A stretch of 64,000 bases of DNA, taken from assembly GCA_910589595.1 (NCBI GenBank), contig CAJUTM010000005.1, positions 86,887 through 150,886 of the forward strand, written 5' to 3'. Source of the stretch: an uncultured Eubacterium sp. (GTDB lineage: Bacteria > Bacillota > Clostridia > Lachnospirales > Lachnospiraceae). A program made the translations under genes and the position numbers. Each line of letters starts with the position of its first letter. The stretch's first letter is position 1. The notes below the pieces were generated by a model. The model saw nothing but the letters and a program-made list of their open reading frames with translations, did no database searches and was not told where the DNA came from. This document shows positions 43,544-52,978 of the stretch, piece by piece.

Positions 43544-43993
43544 TTATTTGTTGGTCTGTCTCCAGTAATTAAGCTTTGGCAACTGTGCCTCAAAATACTC
43601 CCTTGCCTGCTCAGGAGGCCAGTTTTCATTTGACATATGACCAACAAGAAAATCCGTCAATTCCTCCAAATTTGTATAAACGAATTTCCCATCCGTATAG
43701 CACCACTTACAGTATTCTTCATTGAACGTACCGTCAGTCTCTTTACTGATAGAAGAATCATCCAGAGTCATACCACAGCATTGACAAATCAGCTTTCTCG
43801 GAGAACCAAGAAGCGTGTTGATAGAAACGTCAAACAATTTTGACAGCAGTTTTAACGTTTCCGTATTCGGCACAGTCTCACCCGTTTCCCAGCGGGAGAC
43901 CGCCTGACGGGTAACATAGAGCTTTTCTGCGAGCTCATCCTGAGAAAATCCGTTTTTGGTTCGTAACTCAAATATAATATTTTTTGTTTCCAT
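43544..43993 (-). CDS. XRE-family regulator with zinc-ribbon domain
   Basis: About 149 residues from ATG 43993, behind GGAGG. It has an N-terminal Cro/C1 helix-turn-helix (NGFSQDELAEKLYVTRQAVS) and a C-terminal putative zinc ribbon with CQCCGMTLDD and EYCKWCYTDG. This combination is frequent in clostridia near stress or resistance genes. It is probably a repressor of its own region. Confidence 0.8.
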   Translation of the reverse strand: METKNIIFELRTKNGFSQDELAEKLYVTRQAVSRWETGETVPNTETLKLLSKLFDVSINTLLGSPRKLICQCCGMTLDDSSISKETDGTFNEEYCKWCYTDGKFVYTNLEELTDFLVGHMSNENWPPEQAREYFEAQLPKLNYWRQTNK

Positions 43994-44175
43994 ATAAACC
44001 TCCATTCCGAAGCGCCACAAATATTGGTGTAAAAAATAAGTTATCAAGCTTATTTTTTACCTACCGCCTCCATAAATACTATATCATCGCCGTTCCCAAA
44101 AGCAAAGCAACAGTCTGTTGCTATTATTTATAAATCCGATGTCCTGTCAATTCAATCTGCAATATAGGAACGCTA

Positions 44176-44538
44176 TCAAAACATTTTTTCTCCTAAATAT
44201 TTATCATGTGGAACTACTAAGCACTTTTCTATAGATTTCCAATAGCTGTCGTAAAGATTTTTCTGTGCCATCCCATAGCTCTCTTTTGAATCAAATTCCC
44301 AATAAAGCATATACTTAACGCTTTTCACAATGCGGTTGATTTTGATTGGGGGAAGTCCTTCTTTAATCTGTTCCATATCTATGCGGTATCCCCTTTTGAT
44401 AAACCGAAGCAAGAGAAGCCCCTCCTGCTTCTCCAAAAAACTTTTAACTTCAATCATTAGTGCTTCAAATTCCTCTACCTTTTGCGGCTTAACTTGATAA
44501 ATACATATTTCAGTAAATGACATATCCCGTTTCTCCAT
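44176..44538 (-). CDS. Small dimeric alpha-beta barrel-like protein
   Basis: 120 residues, start behind AAGGAGA. TEICIYQVKPQKVEEFEALM and a later YMLYWEFDSKESYGMAQKNL suggest a ferredoxin-like dimeric barrel, as in antibiotic-biosynthesis monooxygenase-like proteins. No catalytic residues can be assigned. Confidence 0.6.
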   Translation of the reverse strand: MEKRDMSFTEICIYQVKPQKVEEFEALMIEVKSFLEKQEGLLLLRFIKRGYRIDMEQIKEGLPPIKINRIVKSVKYMLYWEFDSKESYGMAQKNLYDSYWKSIEKCLVVPHDKYLGEKMF

Positions 44539-44563
44539 TTTGATATCTCCTTATCTCACAAAC

Positions 44564-45304
44564 TTATTTCTTTAACACTAATGCTTCGCCATTCCTGCAA
44601 ATTATCTCCGAATTTCCATCTTTTATACGATACGCTTCACCATACAATGTTTCAATACCGTTTTCTATCGTAATATAACTTCCGTCATTCATTGCCAATA
44701 TTTCATGTGTGTAACTATCAGCATATGTAATATCTTCCATTACTCTGAGGCCATCCAAACAGTCCTCTTTTAACGATTGATAATGAGGGAAAATATTAGT
44801 TTCTGTTAATCCCAGTCCGGAAAGCCATCTGGTAAAACTTGTATCAATGGCTTCCCCCTCAAGTTCCGGAGCTGCATACACCGTGGATGCGCAATTCATG
44901 GAACCGGCACTCCATGCTATGAGAAGACCATTAAAATCCATCAATCTCTCTAGCAAGCCTATCTTTTTCATAAAATTATTTTGTGTGGGAACATGTCCGC
45001 CTGCCAAAAGGATAACATCCATCTCCGGAAGTCTCTCAATCAGTTCCTCGTTTCTACCATCGCATTTTTCGATATATGAAATACTCAATCCACTCATGGG
45101 AAATGCCTCTTTCAAGCATGCACATACGCTGTCATTTTTTTCATAACCATCTGGCGAAGCACAAATAATCATTACTTTAGCTTCTTCAACCCATAACTCT
45201 TTCAATTTATCGAGCAGTCCATTATCTGTAAGAAAAACAGACGGAACTCTTTTTCCATCAACTTTGCATGAACCGCCTAATGAACTTGTTAATATTATAT
45301 TCAT
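44564..45304 (-). CDS. Peptidase S51 / dipeptidase E-like protein
   Basis: 246 residues of the class I glutamine amidotransferase-like fold. The nucleophile elbow is IAWSAGSMN, with Ser in place of the amidotransferase Cys, as in dipeptidase E, and a VILLAGGHVPTQ oxyanion segment precedes it. It is likely a Ser-type dipeptidase or related hydrolase. The start overlaps the preceding gene's stop (ATGA), so it is translationally coupled to the DUF402 gene. Confidence 0.75.
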   Translation of the reverse strand: MNIILTSSLGGSCKVDGKRVPSVFLTDNGLLDKLKELWVEEAKVMIICASPDGYEKNDSVCACLKEAFPMSGLSISYIEKCDGRNEELIERLPEMDVILLAGGHVPTQNNFMKKIGLLERLMDFNGLLIAWSAGSMNCASTVYAAPELEGEAIDTSFTRWLSGLGLTETNIFPHYQSLKEDCLDGLRVMEDITYADSYTHEILAMNDGSYITIENGIETLYGEAYRIKDGNSEIICRNGEALVLKK

Positions 45305-45948
45305 CCGTGCTCCCCCCTCAATGCTAACACCTCACGGCACATCTTTATTGGTTCTCCGGCGGCAATTCTGTCCTCGACTATCTGCCTGATATTGGCACAC
45401 CATTTATCCGTTTCCTGAATATCCGAGCACAAATCCTTAAGAACCGTTTCCACTTCCATCAACGCCGAATCATATTGCTCTTTTGATAGTTCCCCCGATG
45501 CGAACGCGGCATCCAGTTCATCGCGGTCATCAATTTTCACATCTCCCTCAGGAGTAAAAATGACATCCAGATATTTGTCGATATATACGGCAATTCCATA
45601 TTCGTCATATTCCATTCCCTCTATTATATCTACATACCATATGGAAGGTTGATATTTTTCATTCATGGAAATCGGATAATGGATTCTTTCCTTATCATGT
45701 GTACCATCTGGAAAATACTTGATTGTGATAACCCTGTTTGTATTATCCGGTATCAATTCCAGCCAAGTCATTCCTGTTCCGGTCACTTGTATCCTCCCCG
45801 CCTTTGGCGTCGCCCAATAATTTTCTTCACCATCTGTTAATCTAATTAGGCACGCCAATCCGTGAAATGACTCATCATCAATTCGCATCTGATAATAAGG
45901 ATAGTATTGAAATCCCCAACCATCCCTGTTCAGCCTTTTATGTTTCAT
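45301..45948 (-). CDS. DUF402 domain protein
   Basis: About 215 residues from ATG 45948, behind AAAGGAGG. It has the pattern of DUF402/FomD-like phosphatases (WLELIPDNTNRVITIKYFPD, WYVDIIEGMEYDEYGIAVYI, YLDVIFTPEGDVKIDDRDEL with the acidic metal-binding DxDE). Family members hydrolyse nucleoside di- or triphosphates or nucleotide-linked compounds. It is coupled to the S51 peptidase. Confidence 0.7.
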   Translation of the reverse strand: MKHKRLNRDGWGFQYYPYYQMRIDDESFHGLACLIRLTDGEENYWATPKAGRIQVTGTGMTWLELIPDNTNRVITIKYFPDGTHDKERIHYPISMNEKYQPSIWYVDIIEGMEYDEYGIAVYIDKYLDVIFTPEGDVKIDDRDELDAAFASGELSKEQYDSALMEVETVLKDLCSDIQETDKWCANIRQIVEDRIAAGEPIKMCREVLALRGEHG

Positions 45949-45974
45949 CAAGCCCTCCTTTCGCATGCCATCAT

Positions 45975-46805
45975 CTACACTTCTTTTATCTTTTGCGCTA
46001 TAAGCGTATCCATACAATGCTTATGGGGAATACCTCCGCTGTTGCAGTCAAATATTTCTTCCCTGCATGTATGGAACAACCAGTCAGAATAATATCCAAA
46101 CAACTCTCCAGAACACCATAAATGTCTCTTCGTCTCATCCCTCGTCTTATCCGGAGTACGCTTGATAAAAGGTTTTTTAACAAATACATTCATTGCATTT
46201 ATGCCGTTATCTGCAGTATGTTCTTTCAAGCTGTCACATAACTCTTTTCTCGCCGTCTGCTGAATGAAGTGAAACACCCCGCTGCTGAATATAATGTCAT
46301 ACTCCGTATCGGGACGATAATCAAACAAATCGGCTTTAAAAAAGCTGATATTGACTTTATTGTGTTCCGCAAGCCTCTTTGCTTTCTCAATCCCCTGTTC
46401 AGACACATCAAATGCCGTTACCGCATAACCGCATTTTGCAAAGAAAACCGCATCCTTGCCTTCGCCGCAGCCAATATCCAATACACGATAGGGCCTGACC
46501 GGCGGAAGAACTTTCATAATATCATAACAGATGCGATTAGGCGTAAGTCCCCAATAATAGTCCTCGCTGTCATATCGCTTATCATAATCCGTCACAACAC
46601 TTTCATAGCCAAGCAGTGCATCCACTGTTGTATGGAGAACTGCTGCCAGTTTCGGAAGCATCTCTATATCGGGATAGGCAGAATTATTTTCCCACTTTGA
46701 AACTGCCTGAAACGATATGTTGAGCGACTTGGCAAGCTGTTTTTGTGTTAATCCCAGTTCCTTGCGCCTTTTGCAAATTACTTCCCCCGTTTTCAGATTA
46801 TCCAT
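45975..46805 (-). CDS. XRE helix-turn-helix fused to SAM methyltransferase
   Basis: About 276 residues from ATG 46805. Residues 1-70 form a Cro/C1 helix-turn-helix (RKELGLTQKQLAKSLNISFQ). Residues about 85-240 form a class I methyltransferase (YRVLDIGCGEGKDAVFFAKC motif I, YDIIFSSGVFHFIQ motif post-I). The methyltransferase part resembles TehB-like enzymes. DNA binding joined to methyl transfer suggests a self-regulating detoxification enzyme, but the substrate is unknown. Confidence 0.8.
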   Translation of the reverse strand: MDNLKTGEVICKRRKELGLTQKQLAKSLNISFQAVSKWENNSAYPDIEMLPKLAAVLHTTVDALLGYESVVTDYDKRYDSEDYYWGLTPNRICYDIMKVLPPVRPYRVLDIGCGEGKDAVFFAKCGYAVTAFDVSEQGIEKAKRLAEHNKVNISFFKADLFDYRPDTEYDIIFSSGVFHFIQQTARKELCDSLKEHTADNGINAMNVFVKKPFIKRTPDKTRDETKRHLWCSGELFGYYSDWLFHTCREEIFDCNSGGIPHKHCMDTLIAQKIKEV

Positions 46806-47023
46806 TGTTATTTTTCCATCTCCTTTGCTAATCAATTAAATACTGCCTTGTAGTATCCTTATCTTCACATAATGGAACCACTATCTCAATAACGCAATAA
46901 GAGAATGTAACATAATAATTCATCTGACGGTTGAATCAGTGCCGACTTATCCGGCAAGCTTAGCCGCTTTGTTTTAACAATCTGATTATATCACTTTCCC
47001 ACTCTGTTTTCCAGCATACAAAA

Positions 47024-47048
47024 CGAGGCTTGACAGCAGCCAGCCCCG
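47024..47048 (-). terminator. Intrinsic terminator of the 47057 gene
   Basis: On the minus strand, CGGGGCT pairs with AGCCTCG (one G-U) and is followed by TTTTG, just after the stop at 47057. Confidence 0.65.
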
Positions 47049-47056
47049 TATTTCTT

Positions 47057-47461
47057 CTATTCTTTTATCTGTATCGGTTTGCTAAATAAATCATCATTTG
47101 AAAACGAATAATTTATCTTCAATTGTTTTGCCATGCTTTTTAGCAATTGTAATAAATCTGCAATAACAATTTCATCATTTTCTTTATTTTTATTATAGGC
47201 GACCGTTTTTCTAAATACTTCAAATTTATCCAAAACATCCGGACAATCATTATATGCAACAAAAACCTGATTGATGGCAGATTCAAAAACCCCGCTTGAT
47301 GATGCTTTTTCTGTAATATCATTACGATAAGCCATCAAATCCTTAAACACAGATAGCTTATACTCATATCTTTTGTCCTTTCTGGCATTTCTCCAAGTCC
47401 ACACTAACGTAATTATAGTGGCAATAATCCCACTCAGCAATGAGCTAAACAGCGTAATCAT
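47057..47461 (-). CDS. Membrane-anchored unknown protein (DUF6680-like)
   Basis: About 134 residues from ATG 47461 behind GGGAGGAG. There is one N-terminal membrane helix (LFSSLLSGIIATIITLVWTW), then a cytoplasmic helical domain beginning RNARKDKRYEYKLSVFKDLM. Similar short membrane-anchored proteins occur in accessory regions and defence islands. Function unknown. Confidence 0.65.
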   Translation of the reverse strand: MITLFSSLLSGIIATIITLVWTWRNARKDKRYEYKLSVFKDLMAYRNDITEKASSSGVFESAINQVFVAYNDCPDVLDKFEVFRKTVAYNKNKENDEIVIADLLQLLKSMAKQLKINYSFSNDDLFSKPIQIKE

Positions 47462-47572
47462 ATTTACTCCTCCCGTCTCTTTCCACATAACTAACATCCT
47501 CCACTTACATATATGATTGAAATGGATACCGTCAAAAATTTACTTTTGCAATTAAATCCAACATAAAGTATA

Positions 47573-47851
47573 TCAGCAATAATAACTGATTTCTCCAAAA
47601 TATTCATACCATTTGTTAATTACATCCAAACTCCGAGCTTCTATCATACGCATCATATTTCTCAAAGTTTTCTCTGGAATTTTTGATTTATTATGACATA
47701 AATAACATTTCCCACTTTTCGTTATCCATATTTTTGTTGCATTTGCACTTGGACTTCCACTTGATATATGAACGTGTATAGGTTCCAATGGCTTATTCTC
47801 GTTAGTCCAAAAATAAACCCAATACGAACCAAATCTAAAGATTTGAGGCAC
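47573..47851 (-). CDS. DUF4160 domain protein
   Basis: About 92 residues from GTG 47851, which has GGGAGG at good spacing. YWVYFWTNENKPLEPIHVHI with a conserved HVH is typical of DUF4160. These proteins usually pair with a DUF2442 partner, and the next upstream gene is such a candidate and overlaps it. The pair is toxin-antitoxin-like in size and layout; activity is not shown. Confidence 0.7.
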   Translation of the reverse strand: MPQIFRFGSYWVYFWTNENKPLEPIHVHISSGSPSANATKIWITKSGKCYLCHNKSKIPEKTLRNMMRMIEARSLDVINKWYEYFGEISYYC

Positions 47852-48107
47852 TATCAAAGCCTCCCTCCTGAGAAAATTCCATTATCAAATGCGCTGTTGT
47901 CTCGATTATTTCCTGAAATTTATTAATATCTGTATCCGAATAAGCATATATATCTTCCCACTTATATTCAGGCAACCAACAGGTAGCATGACGAAAACAA
48001 ACTTTTTCGTCTGGTGTTTCAATATATACTTTGACTTTCCCATCCGGATACATCTCTGAATGTGTAATCTCTGTATCATCGTTAAGTGTCATATACGGAT
48101 ACATCAT
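47835..48107 (-). CDS. DUF2442-like partner protein
   Basis: 90 residues behind GGAGG, overlapping the DUF4160 gene. EITHSEMYPDGKVKVYIETP and LPEYKWEDIYAYSD are small, acidic and compatible with an antitoxin-like partner. Recognition rests partly on its neighbour. Confidence 0.55.
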   Translation of the reverse strand: MMYPYMTLNDDTEITHSEMYPDGKVKVYIETPDEKVCFRHATCWLPEYKWEDIYAYSDTDINKFQEIIETTAHLIMEFSQEGGFDSASNL

Positions 48108-48220
48108 AACATTGCCCTCCTATCTTTCATAAAACTATTATTTCAGTTACTTCTGCTTTGTATTTACTCTTTTATAACCTGCCTTATTATTGGAAATGCT
48201 ACTGTTCTATTTAAGGCAAA

Positions 48221-49840
48221 TTAATCATCAAAAACTTCCTGCAGAGCTATTTTACCCAATATCACTGCTAATCTTCTCAAATTAATCTTGTTTTCCTTAT
48301 TTATTCTTCTATAAAATAAATAAAAAAATTTGTCTCTGGCACTCTTTTCAGCTTTAAGCGTATTTGTAACCTTTTCAAAAAAACATGGTTTGCTCAAAGA
48401 ATCAAATTCTATCTGAATTTTTGCAAACGCTTCTTTTGCAAAACCACTATTAAACTGATTAGCTTTCAAAATCACAAAATCAAAATCTATCTTTTGTTCA
48501 TTTGCAAAGGTCTCTAATGCTTCTAACCATTGCAAATGTTTTCCTTTTTCAACAATCAATGCTTCTAATTTTTCTTTATTCGTTTCTGCAGTTTCAAGAA
48601 GTCTTTGCGCGTTCTCCATATCCCTTTTGCATGCGTCTAAAGCAGCTTTATTAATCTCTTGTGATTGACATACAAAATTTAAATATTTGCATAATCCCTC
48701 TAAAGCATTTTCTACAATTTCAAAAATCGTGTCCGTATAACCAACATTAAATATCGCTTTATATTCTGCCTCAGATTTCCATAAAGGATGTCTTCTATCT
48801 TTTCTCCGAAAATACTCTTTTGCAGAATCATTATTTAAATTCTTCATTAAAAAGGTAATATCGGCATCACATAATAAAGAAATTCTATAATTCTCAAAAA
48901 CTTCTATCCCATCTTCTGTAAGTGCCTCATAAGAAAATAAATCAACATTTGTATACTTATTTTTTAATGCTTCAATTGAACTTTGCAGCAAGTATGCCTC
49001 ATATTGCACTATCGGATGATTTTGAATCCACTTACGCTCCGCATCATGCGCATAAACTACATTTTCAATAACACTAATGGCACCCTTTTTATATACTATC
49101 TGATACTTTTGTTCTTCTTTTCGAAGACTAATACTTTGGAGAAGACGCACATAGTCAATAGAGACGGTATCAAATCCTGTAATATAGGCATCTCTTATTA
49201 AGTAATCTAATTTATCAACATCTATCACAGTGGAATTAAGTAAAGAAATTATACAGTTTAAAAAAGAATTTTTTATCTCTTCTCTTTTTGCATATGGATA
49301 TCCTATAATGCATCTTGCAAAAAAGCTTTTCTCTTCATCATTTTGAAATAGAAAACCATACTCTCTTAGCGCAACGATTACACTCATCAGTTCATGAGGC
49401 GCCGCCTTATAATTTTTTCGTTCTATTTCTTCCTCCAAGTCTTCATCTCCTGTAAGTTCAATAATAACGTTATGTAACAGATTTCTTTTTCCGTTTTCGA
49501 GATAAAAGTCTTCACCTGTATGAGAAAATGGAGCATGTCCTAAATCATGTAATAAACATGCTAATTCGAAAATTTTCAAATATCTTTCAATCTCTCCAAT
49601 TTCAATAAACTCGTTCTTATTTCTAACTATACTTTCAGACACTATACGGCCTAAATGATATACTCCCAATGAGTGTACAAAACGATTATGTACAGCAGAA
49701 GAATATAATGGGGAATAACTGGTTTGAATTATATTTCTCAATCTTTGAAATCCTGCTGTATCTACAATACTGGAAATAATATTTTCATCAATATCTATGT
49801 ACCCATATATCGGGTCTTTAAAGCGTTTATTTTTCGTCAA
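48221..49840 (-). CDS. HD-domain phosphohydrolase (SAMHD1/dGTPase-like)
   Basis: This 539-residue protein begins KRFKDPIYGYIDIDENIISS, a typical opening for this family. The metal site is visible as VHNRFVHSLGVYHLG, LLHDLGHAPFSHTGE and a later VIDVDKLDYLIRDA. The C-terminal about 250 residues are helical with a coiled-coil stretch. Relatives hydrolyse dNTPs or nucleotides, and some deplete dNTPs against phages. It overlaps the 123-residue gene by four bases (ATGA), so the two are expressed together. Confidence 0.8.
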   Translation of the reverse strand: MTKNKRFKDPIYGYIDIDENIISSIVDTAGFQRLRNIIQTSYSPLYSSAVHNRFVHSLGVYHLGRIVSESIVRNKNEFIEIGEIERYLKIFELACLLHDLGHAPFSHTGEDFYLENGKRNLLHNVIIELTGDEDLEEEIERKNYKAAPHELMSVIVALREYGFLFQNDEEKSFFARCIIGYPYAKREEIKNSFLNCIISLLNSTVIDVDKLDYLIRDAYITGFDTVSIDYVRLLQSISLRKEEQKYQIVYKKGAISVIENVVYAHDAERKWIQNHPIVQYEAYLLQSSIEALKNKYTNVDLFSYEALTEDGIEVFENYRISLLCDADITFLMKNLNNDSAKEYFRRKDRRHPLWKSEAEYKAIFNVGYTDTIFEIVENALEGLCKYLNFVCQSQEINKAALDACKRDMENAQRLLETAETNKEKLEALIVEKGKHLQWLEALETFANEQKIDFDFVILKANQFNSGFAKEAFAKIQIEFDSLSKPCFFEKVTNTLKAEKSARDKFFYLFYRRINKENKINLRRLAVILGKIALQEVFDD

Positions 49841-50202
49841 GCAGAAACCCCCAGTGCGCTAATAGAAACTTTATCCATAAATGCCAGCATAACATCTACC
49901 GACAAATATCCCCTGAATTTTTCCCATAATTGATTAACTGATATACTTTCCTTTAATCTTATCCCTTCATCCATACCATTTGAAAATAGTTCAAAATAAT
50001 CCGAATAATCGTGTAAAAATTCATTCGTGCGTTCTTTCGATAACACCAATACAGCCTGTTCCTGTTTATCATTCAGATATTTTATAACTTTAGCTCCATA
50101 TTCATCCAATTGTTTGAATAAAACTTCTCGCTTCTCAGATTTTTCAACTAACTCAATTAACGCATTTGCTACCAAATCTTCAATTCCGATGTAAATGCAC
50201 AT
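49837..50202 (-). CDS. Unknown partner of the HD protein
   Basis: About 121 residues from ATG 50202, behind GGAGG. It is acidic and helical (ALIELVEKSEKREVLFKQLD, FLHDYSDYFELFSNGMDEGI) with no known motif. It is coupled to the HD protein, and a promoter-like TTGTTT-17-TAGAAT lies upstream. Possibly a regulator or inhibitor of the HD enzyme. Confidence 0.6.
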   Translation of the reverse strand: MCIYIGIEDLVANALIELVEKSEKREVLFKQLDEYGAKVIKYLNDKQEQAVLVLSKERTNEFLHDYSDYFELFSNGMDEGIRLKESISVNQLWEKFRGYLSVDVMLAFMDKVSISALGVSA

Positions 50203-50326
50203 AGCCATTCCTCCATTTTGGTATTAGTTCTTATATTCTACCATCATTTGCACCTAAAAACAACTCTTGTTACATTATATTATGTTTATCCGGCCGCAAA
50301 ATATCCTGTCCACAAAATAAAATCAT

Positions 50327-51082
50327 CTAACCTTTTATCTCTTCCAGCATATAGGAAGCATATTCCTGAGCACAATCATCTTTCCATTTCATTAGTCTGT
50401 CAGATGAATACTCATCCAATGCCTGCAAAATCAAATCATGATACTTTTTAGGAACGTGGTCTATCCCCCATTTTCCTCCCTCCCGTTTTGATAAAATAAC
50501 TCCGTCTTTCCTATACGCCAATACCCTGCATAAATTCAGAATAATGTAAGTAGGATTTGTCTTGATTTCTTCCTCTGCATTTTCGATATCATTCCAAATA
50601 CTGTCAAAATAAAATTCTTTATTGACTTCGGCAAAAACATCTTTAATCTCTTCTCCATAAAGACATTTCCCTCTGTGATAGATAATCGTAAAATGTGCAG
50701 CCAAATCTTTATCTACACCATTCATCTTCTCGACATAATCTGTGGGATTTTCTTTGTACCATTGTAAATGTGCGTTAGAAAAATGTAATTCAAACGGCGT
50801 GGGATAAATGAACGGTTTACATACATCCCTTTTGACAATACTCATTTCTATTCCCTTTTCCGGAGCATATGTATTTAGCTCCACAACCATGTCCATATAC
50901 TTACGTTTCACTTCATTAGTGATTGCCTTATTGACTACAATTAATAAATCAATATCACTCTTTTTCTCATTAAAACATCCCATTACGGCAGAGCCATGAA
51001 GATATATTCCAACCAGATTATCCAATAAAATCTCCTGACTTTTGGCAACAAATTTTTTTGTTACATTTTCTAACATATTCAC
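50327..51082 (-). CDS. Aminoglycoside nucleotidyltransferase-like protein
   Basis: 251 residues. The nucleotidyltransferase motif is LHGSAVMGCFNEKKSDIDLL (GS-x9-D-x-D), and the C-terminal domain (ILNLCRVLAYRKDGVILSKR) matches the ANT(3'')/ANT(9) adenylyltransferase family. It would adenylylate streptomycin- or spectinomycin-like drugs. The start is GTG 51082 or ATG 51076, both behind AGGAGG. Confidence 0.8.
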   Translation of the reverse strand: MNMLENVTKKFVAKSQEILLDNLVGIYLHGSAVMGCFNEKKSDIDLLIVVNKAITNEVKRKYMDMVVELNTYAPEKGIEMSIVKRDVCKPFIYPTPFELHFSNAHLQWYKENPTDYVEKMNGVDKDLAAHFTIIYHRGKCLYGEEIKDVFAEVNKEFYFDSIWNDIENAEEEIKTNPTYIILNLCRVLAYRKDGVILSKREGGKWGIDHVPKKYHDLILQALDEYSSDRLMKWKDDCAQEYASYMLEEIKG

Positions 51083-51140
51083 ATCTACCTCCTGTGTAAT
51101 AACAAGCTATCAAACAATGCTGTTCAGCGCTGCTATTTCT

Positions 51141-51961
51141 TTAATTTATTCCTCTTTGTCTGGTGATTTCATACATCAGTATTGAAGCGGCGCAGCTTAC
51201 ATTAAAAGATGTGGCATAAGATTTTCCAGACATTGGAATTGTGCAGAGCGAGTCACAATATTCCTTAAATGCTTTGTTTAATCCCATAGTTTCATTTCCC
51301 ATCATCAGCATAAGAGGAGAAGTGAGATTCGCAGAATAAATCGGATTTTCATTGTGTGCCGTAGTTCCAATTGTCGTAAAATTGGTATACCTGTTTTTCG
51401 GTTTGTCAATGTATTCAAACAACACTTTATTATCGGAAATTCTTATAACAGGCAATTTGAAAAACGAACCCATTGCCGAAACAACTACATCGGCATCATA
51501 CAAATCTACCGAATGCCCCGTAATGATAAGCATATCTGCTCCAAGGGCATCGCATGAGCGTATCATAGTCCAAGATTCCCTTTGTTTGATGGTCGGTCAA
51601 ACAAAACAATAAAGGGATTTTCGGAAAGCATAACATTATCAAGTTTATCCTCTCGCATTTCAATTATAGCCATCAATTCTGAAGTATCTTCTTTTTCGCT
51701 CAATTTCTTCATAAGCTCCGGAGTCAAATAAAAATTTGCATCCGTATTTACCTTATTTATCATATCTTTCGCCCAACCTGAAAGATTGTTTCTGTCATAA
51801 ATAAAAGATTTGATTTTCCAGTTATTATTTACCGCCTCATTAAGACTACGGACACCTTCAACCAGAAATTCATTGTATTTGTAGCGTTTATTTCGATTTG
51901 TTTTTAGTACCTCAAATTTTTGAAAGAGGTTGTTTCTATTAAATATTTTTGTTTCTTTCAT
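51141..51961 (-). pseudogene. SpoU/TrmH-type RNA methyltransferase broken by a one-base deletion
   Basis: The N-terminal part (51961-51563) ends ...FDRPSNKGNLGL-stop, while the next frame continues MIRSCDALGADMLIITGH and reaches a normal SpoU end (GNETMGLNKAF, SGKSYATSFNVSCAASIL). The expected junction NLGTMIRSCDA is restored by adding one base in GGACTATG (near 51567), making GGAACTATG. The gene encoded a 2'-O-ribose methyltransferase of about 270 residues. It is either recently inactivated or a sequencing error. Confidence 0.8.
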
Positions 51962-52020
51962 TTTTCTCCCTTTTTGTTCCTGATACTCTTATATACTTTA
52001 CTGTTGCTTATGTAATTATA

Positions 52021-52569
52021 TCACTTTCGCTCTCTTTTTAATAATCCATATTGAAAATCATCACCCCAAGTATCATCTTTGCGTTTTATATGTTCTCGCA
52101 AAACTGCTTCCCGTTTCATTCCTATCTTTTCCATAACTTTGCTCGAACCAATATTTTCACTATCACAGCCTGCTATAATTTTTCTATAATTAACATCATG
52201 GAACAAAAATTGTATAACGGCTCTTGCAGCTTCTGTTATATATCCCTCTCCCCAATATTTATGTCCAAGTACATATGAAATTCCTGCGATTTCTAAGTAA
52301 TCATCTGAATAGCATACATTAATTGAGCCTATGATTTTATTATCTGTTTCGATAATCCAATTATAATCGGACACTTCATTCCTGCCTGCCATATATTCTA
52401 CATAAGCTTTTGTATCTTCTATTTTTTCGTGTGCATACCAACTTGTATATTTTGCCACACGTTCATCACTCGTCCACGTTGCAAAAACCTCTTCTGCATC
52501 GCCTATTTCAAATTTCCTTAATAATAGTCTATCTGTTTTTATGTCTATTGAACCTTTATGTTCTAACAT
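52021..52569 (-). CDS. GNAT acetyltransferase, RimJ/RimL-like
   Basis: 182 residues. TDRLLLRKFEIGDAEEVFAT, ISYVLGHKYWGEGYITEAAR and CDSENIGSSKVMEKIGMKRE are the hallmark segments of RimJ/RimL-like N-acetyltransferases. Its 5' leader carries the AATCGG-type motif shared with four other genes in the array. Confidence 0.8.
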   Translation of the reverse strand: MLEHKGSIDIKTDRLLLRKFEIGDAEEVFATWTSDERVAKYTSWYAHEKIEDTKAYVEYMAGRNEVSDYNWIIETDNKIIGSINVCYSDDYLEIAGISYVLGHKYWGEGYITEAARAVIQFLFHDVNYRKIIAGCDSENIGSSKVMEKIGMKREAVLREHIKRKDDTWGDDFQYGLLKRERK

Positions 52570-52670
52570 TTAAAATACCTCCATAATTACCGATTGTGAT
52601 TTGATATTTTTTCATTTATAGCTATTTGTTCTTGCCACCACCAAGTGATAAATAGGATTTCTGTATATCC

Positions 52671-52916
52671 TTAAAAATTATACCATTTTACGTTTTCATA
52701 TTCTTTAGGAATATTCCCCCCTAAATTTTTAATAAGTTTTATTTTTTCATTTCCACATTTCTGTTGTAGAAATTCTACAAATAGTTGTTCATCATAACAA
52801 CTTGTTTTCTTCCATTCATAAAATTCTTCTATTAAATTATCAAAATCATTTAAAATTTGCCTATCAACTTCATATAGTATAACATCTCCATCTGCACTTA
52901 ACATCAATTTTTCCAC
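52671..52916 (-). CDS. Small unknown protein
   Basis: 81 residues from GTG 52916, behind GAGGAG. Helical and acidic (LNDFDNLIEEFYEWKKTSCY), with no known motif. It has the same AATCGG-type 5' leader as several neighbours. Confidence 0.55.
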   Translation of the reverse strand: MEKLMLSADGDVILYEVDRQILNDFDNLIEEFYEWKKTSCYDEQLFVEFLQQKCGNEKIKLIKNLGGNIPKEYENVKWYNF

Positions 52917-52978
52917 ATTATCATCTCCTCAATAAATTCCGATTTTTCGTTCTCTACAACTTCCCGCCAAACTGGAAT

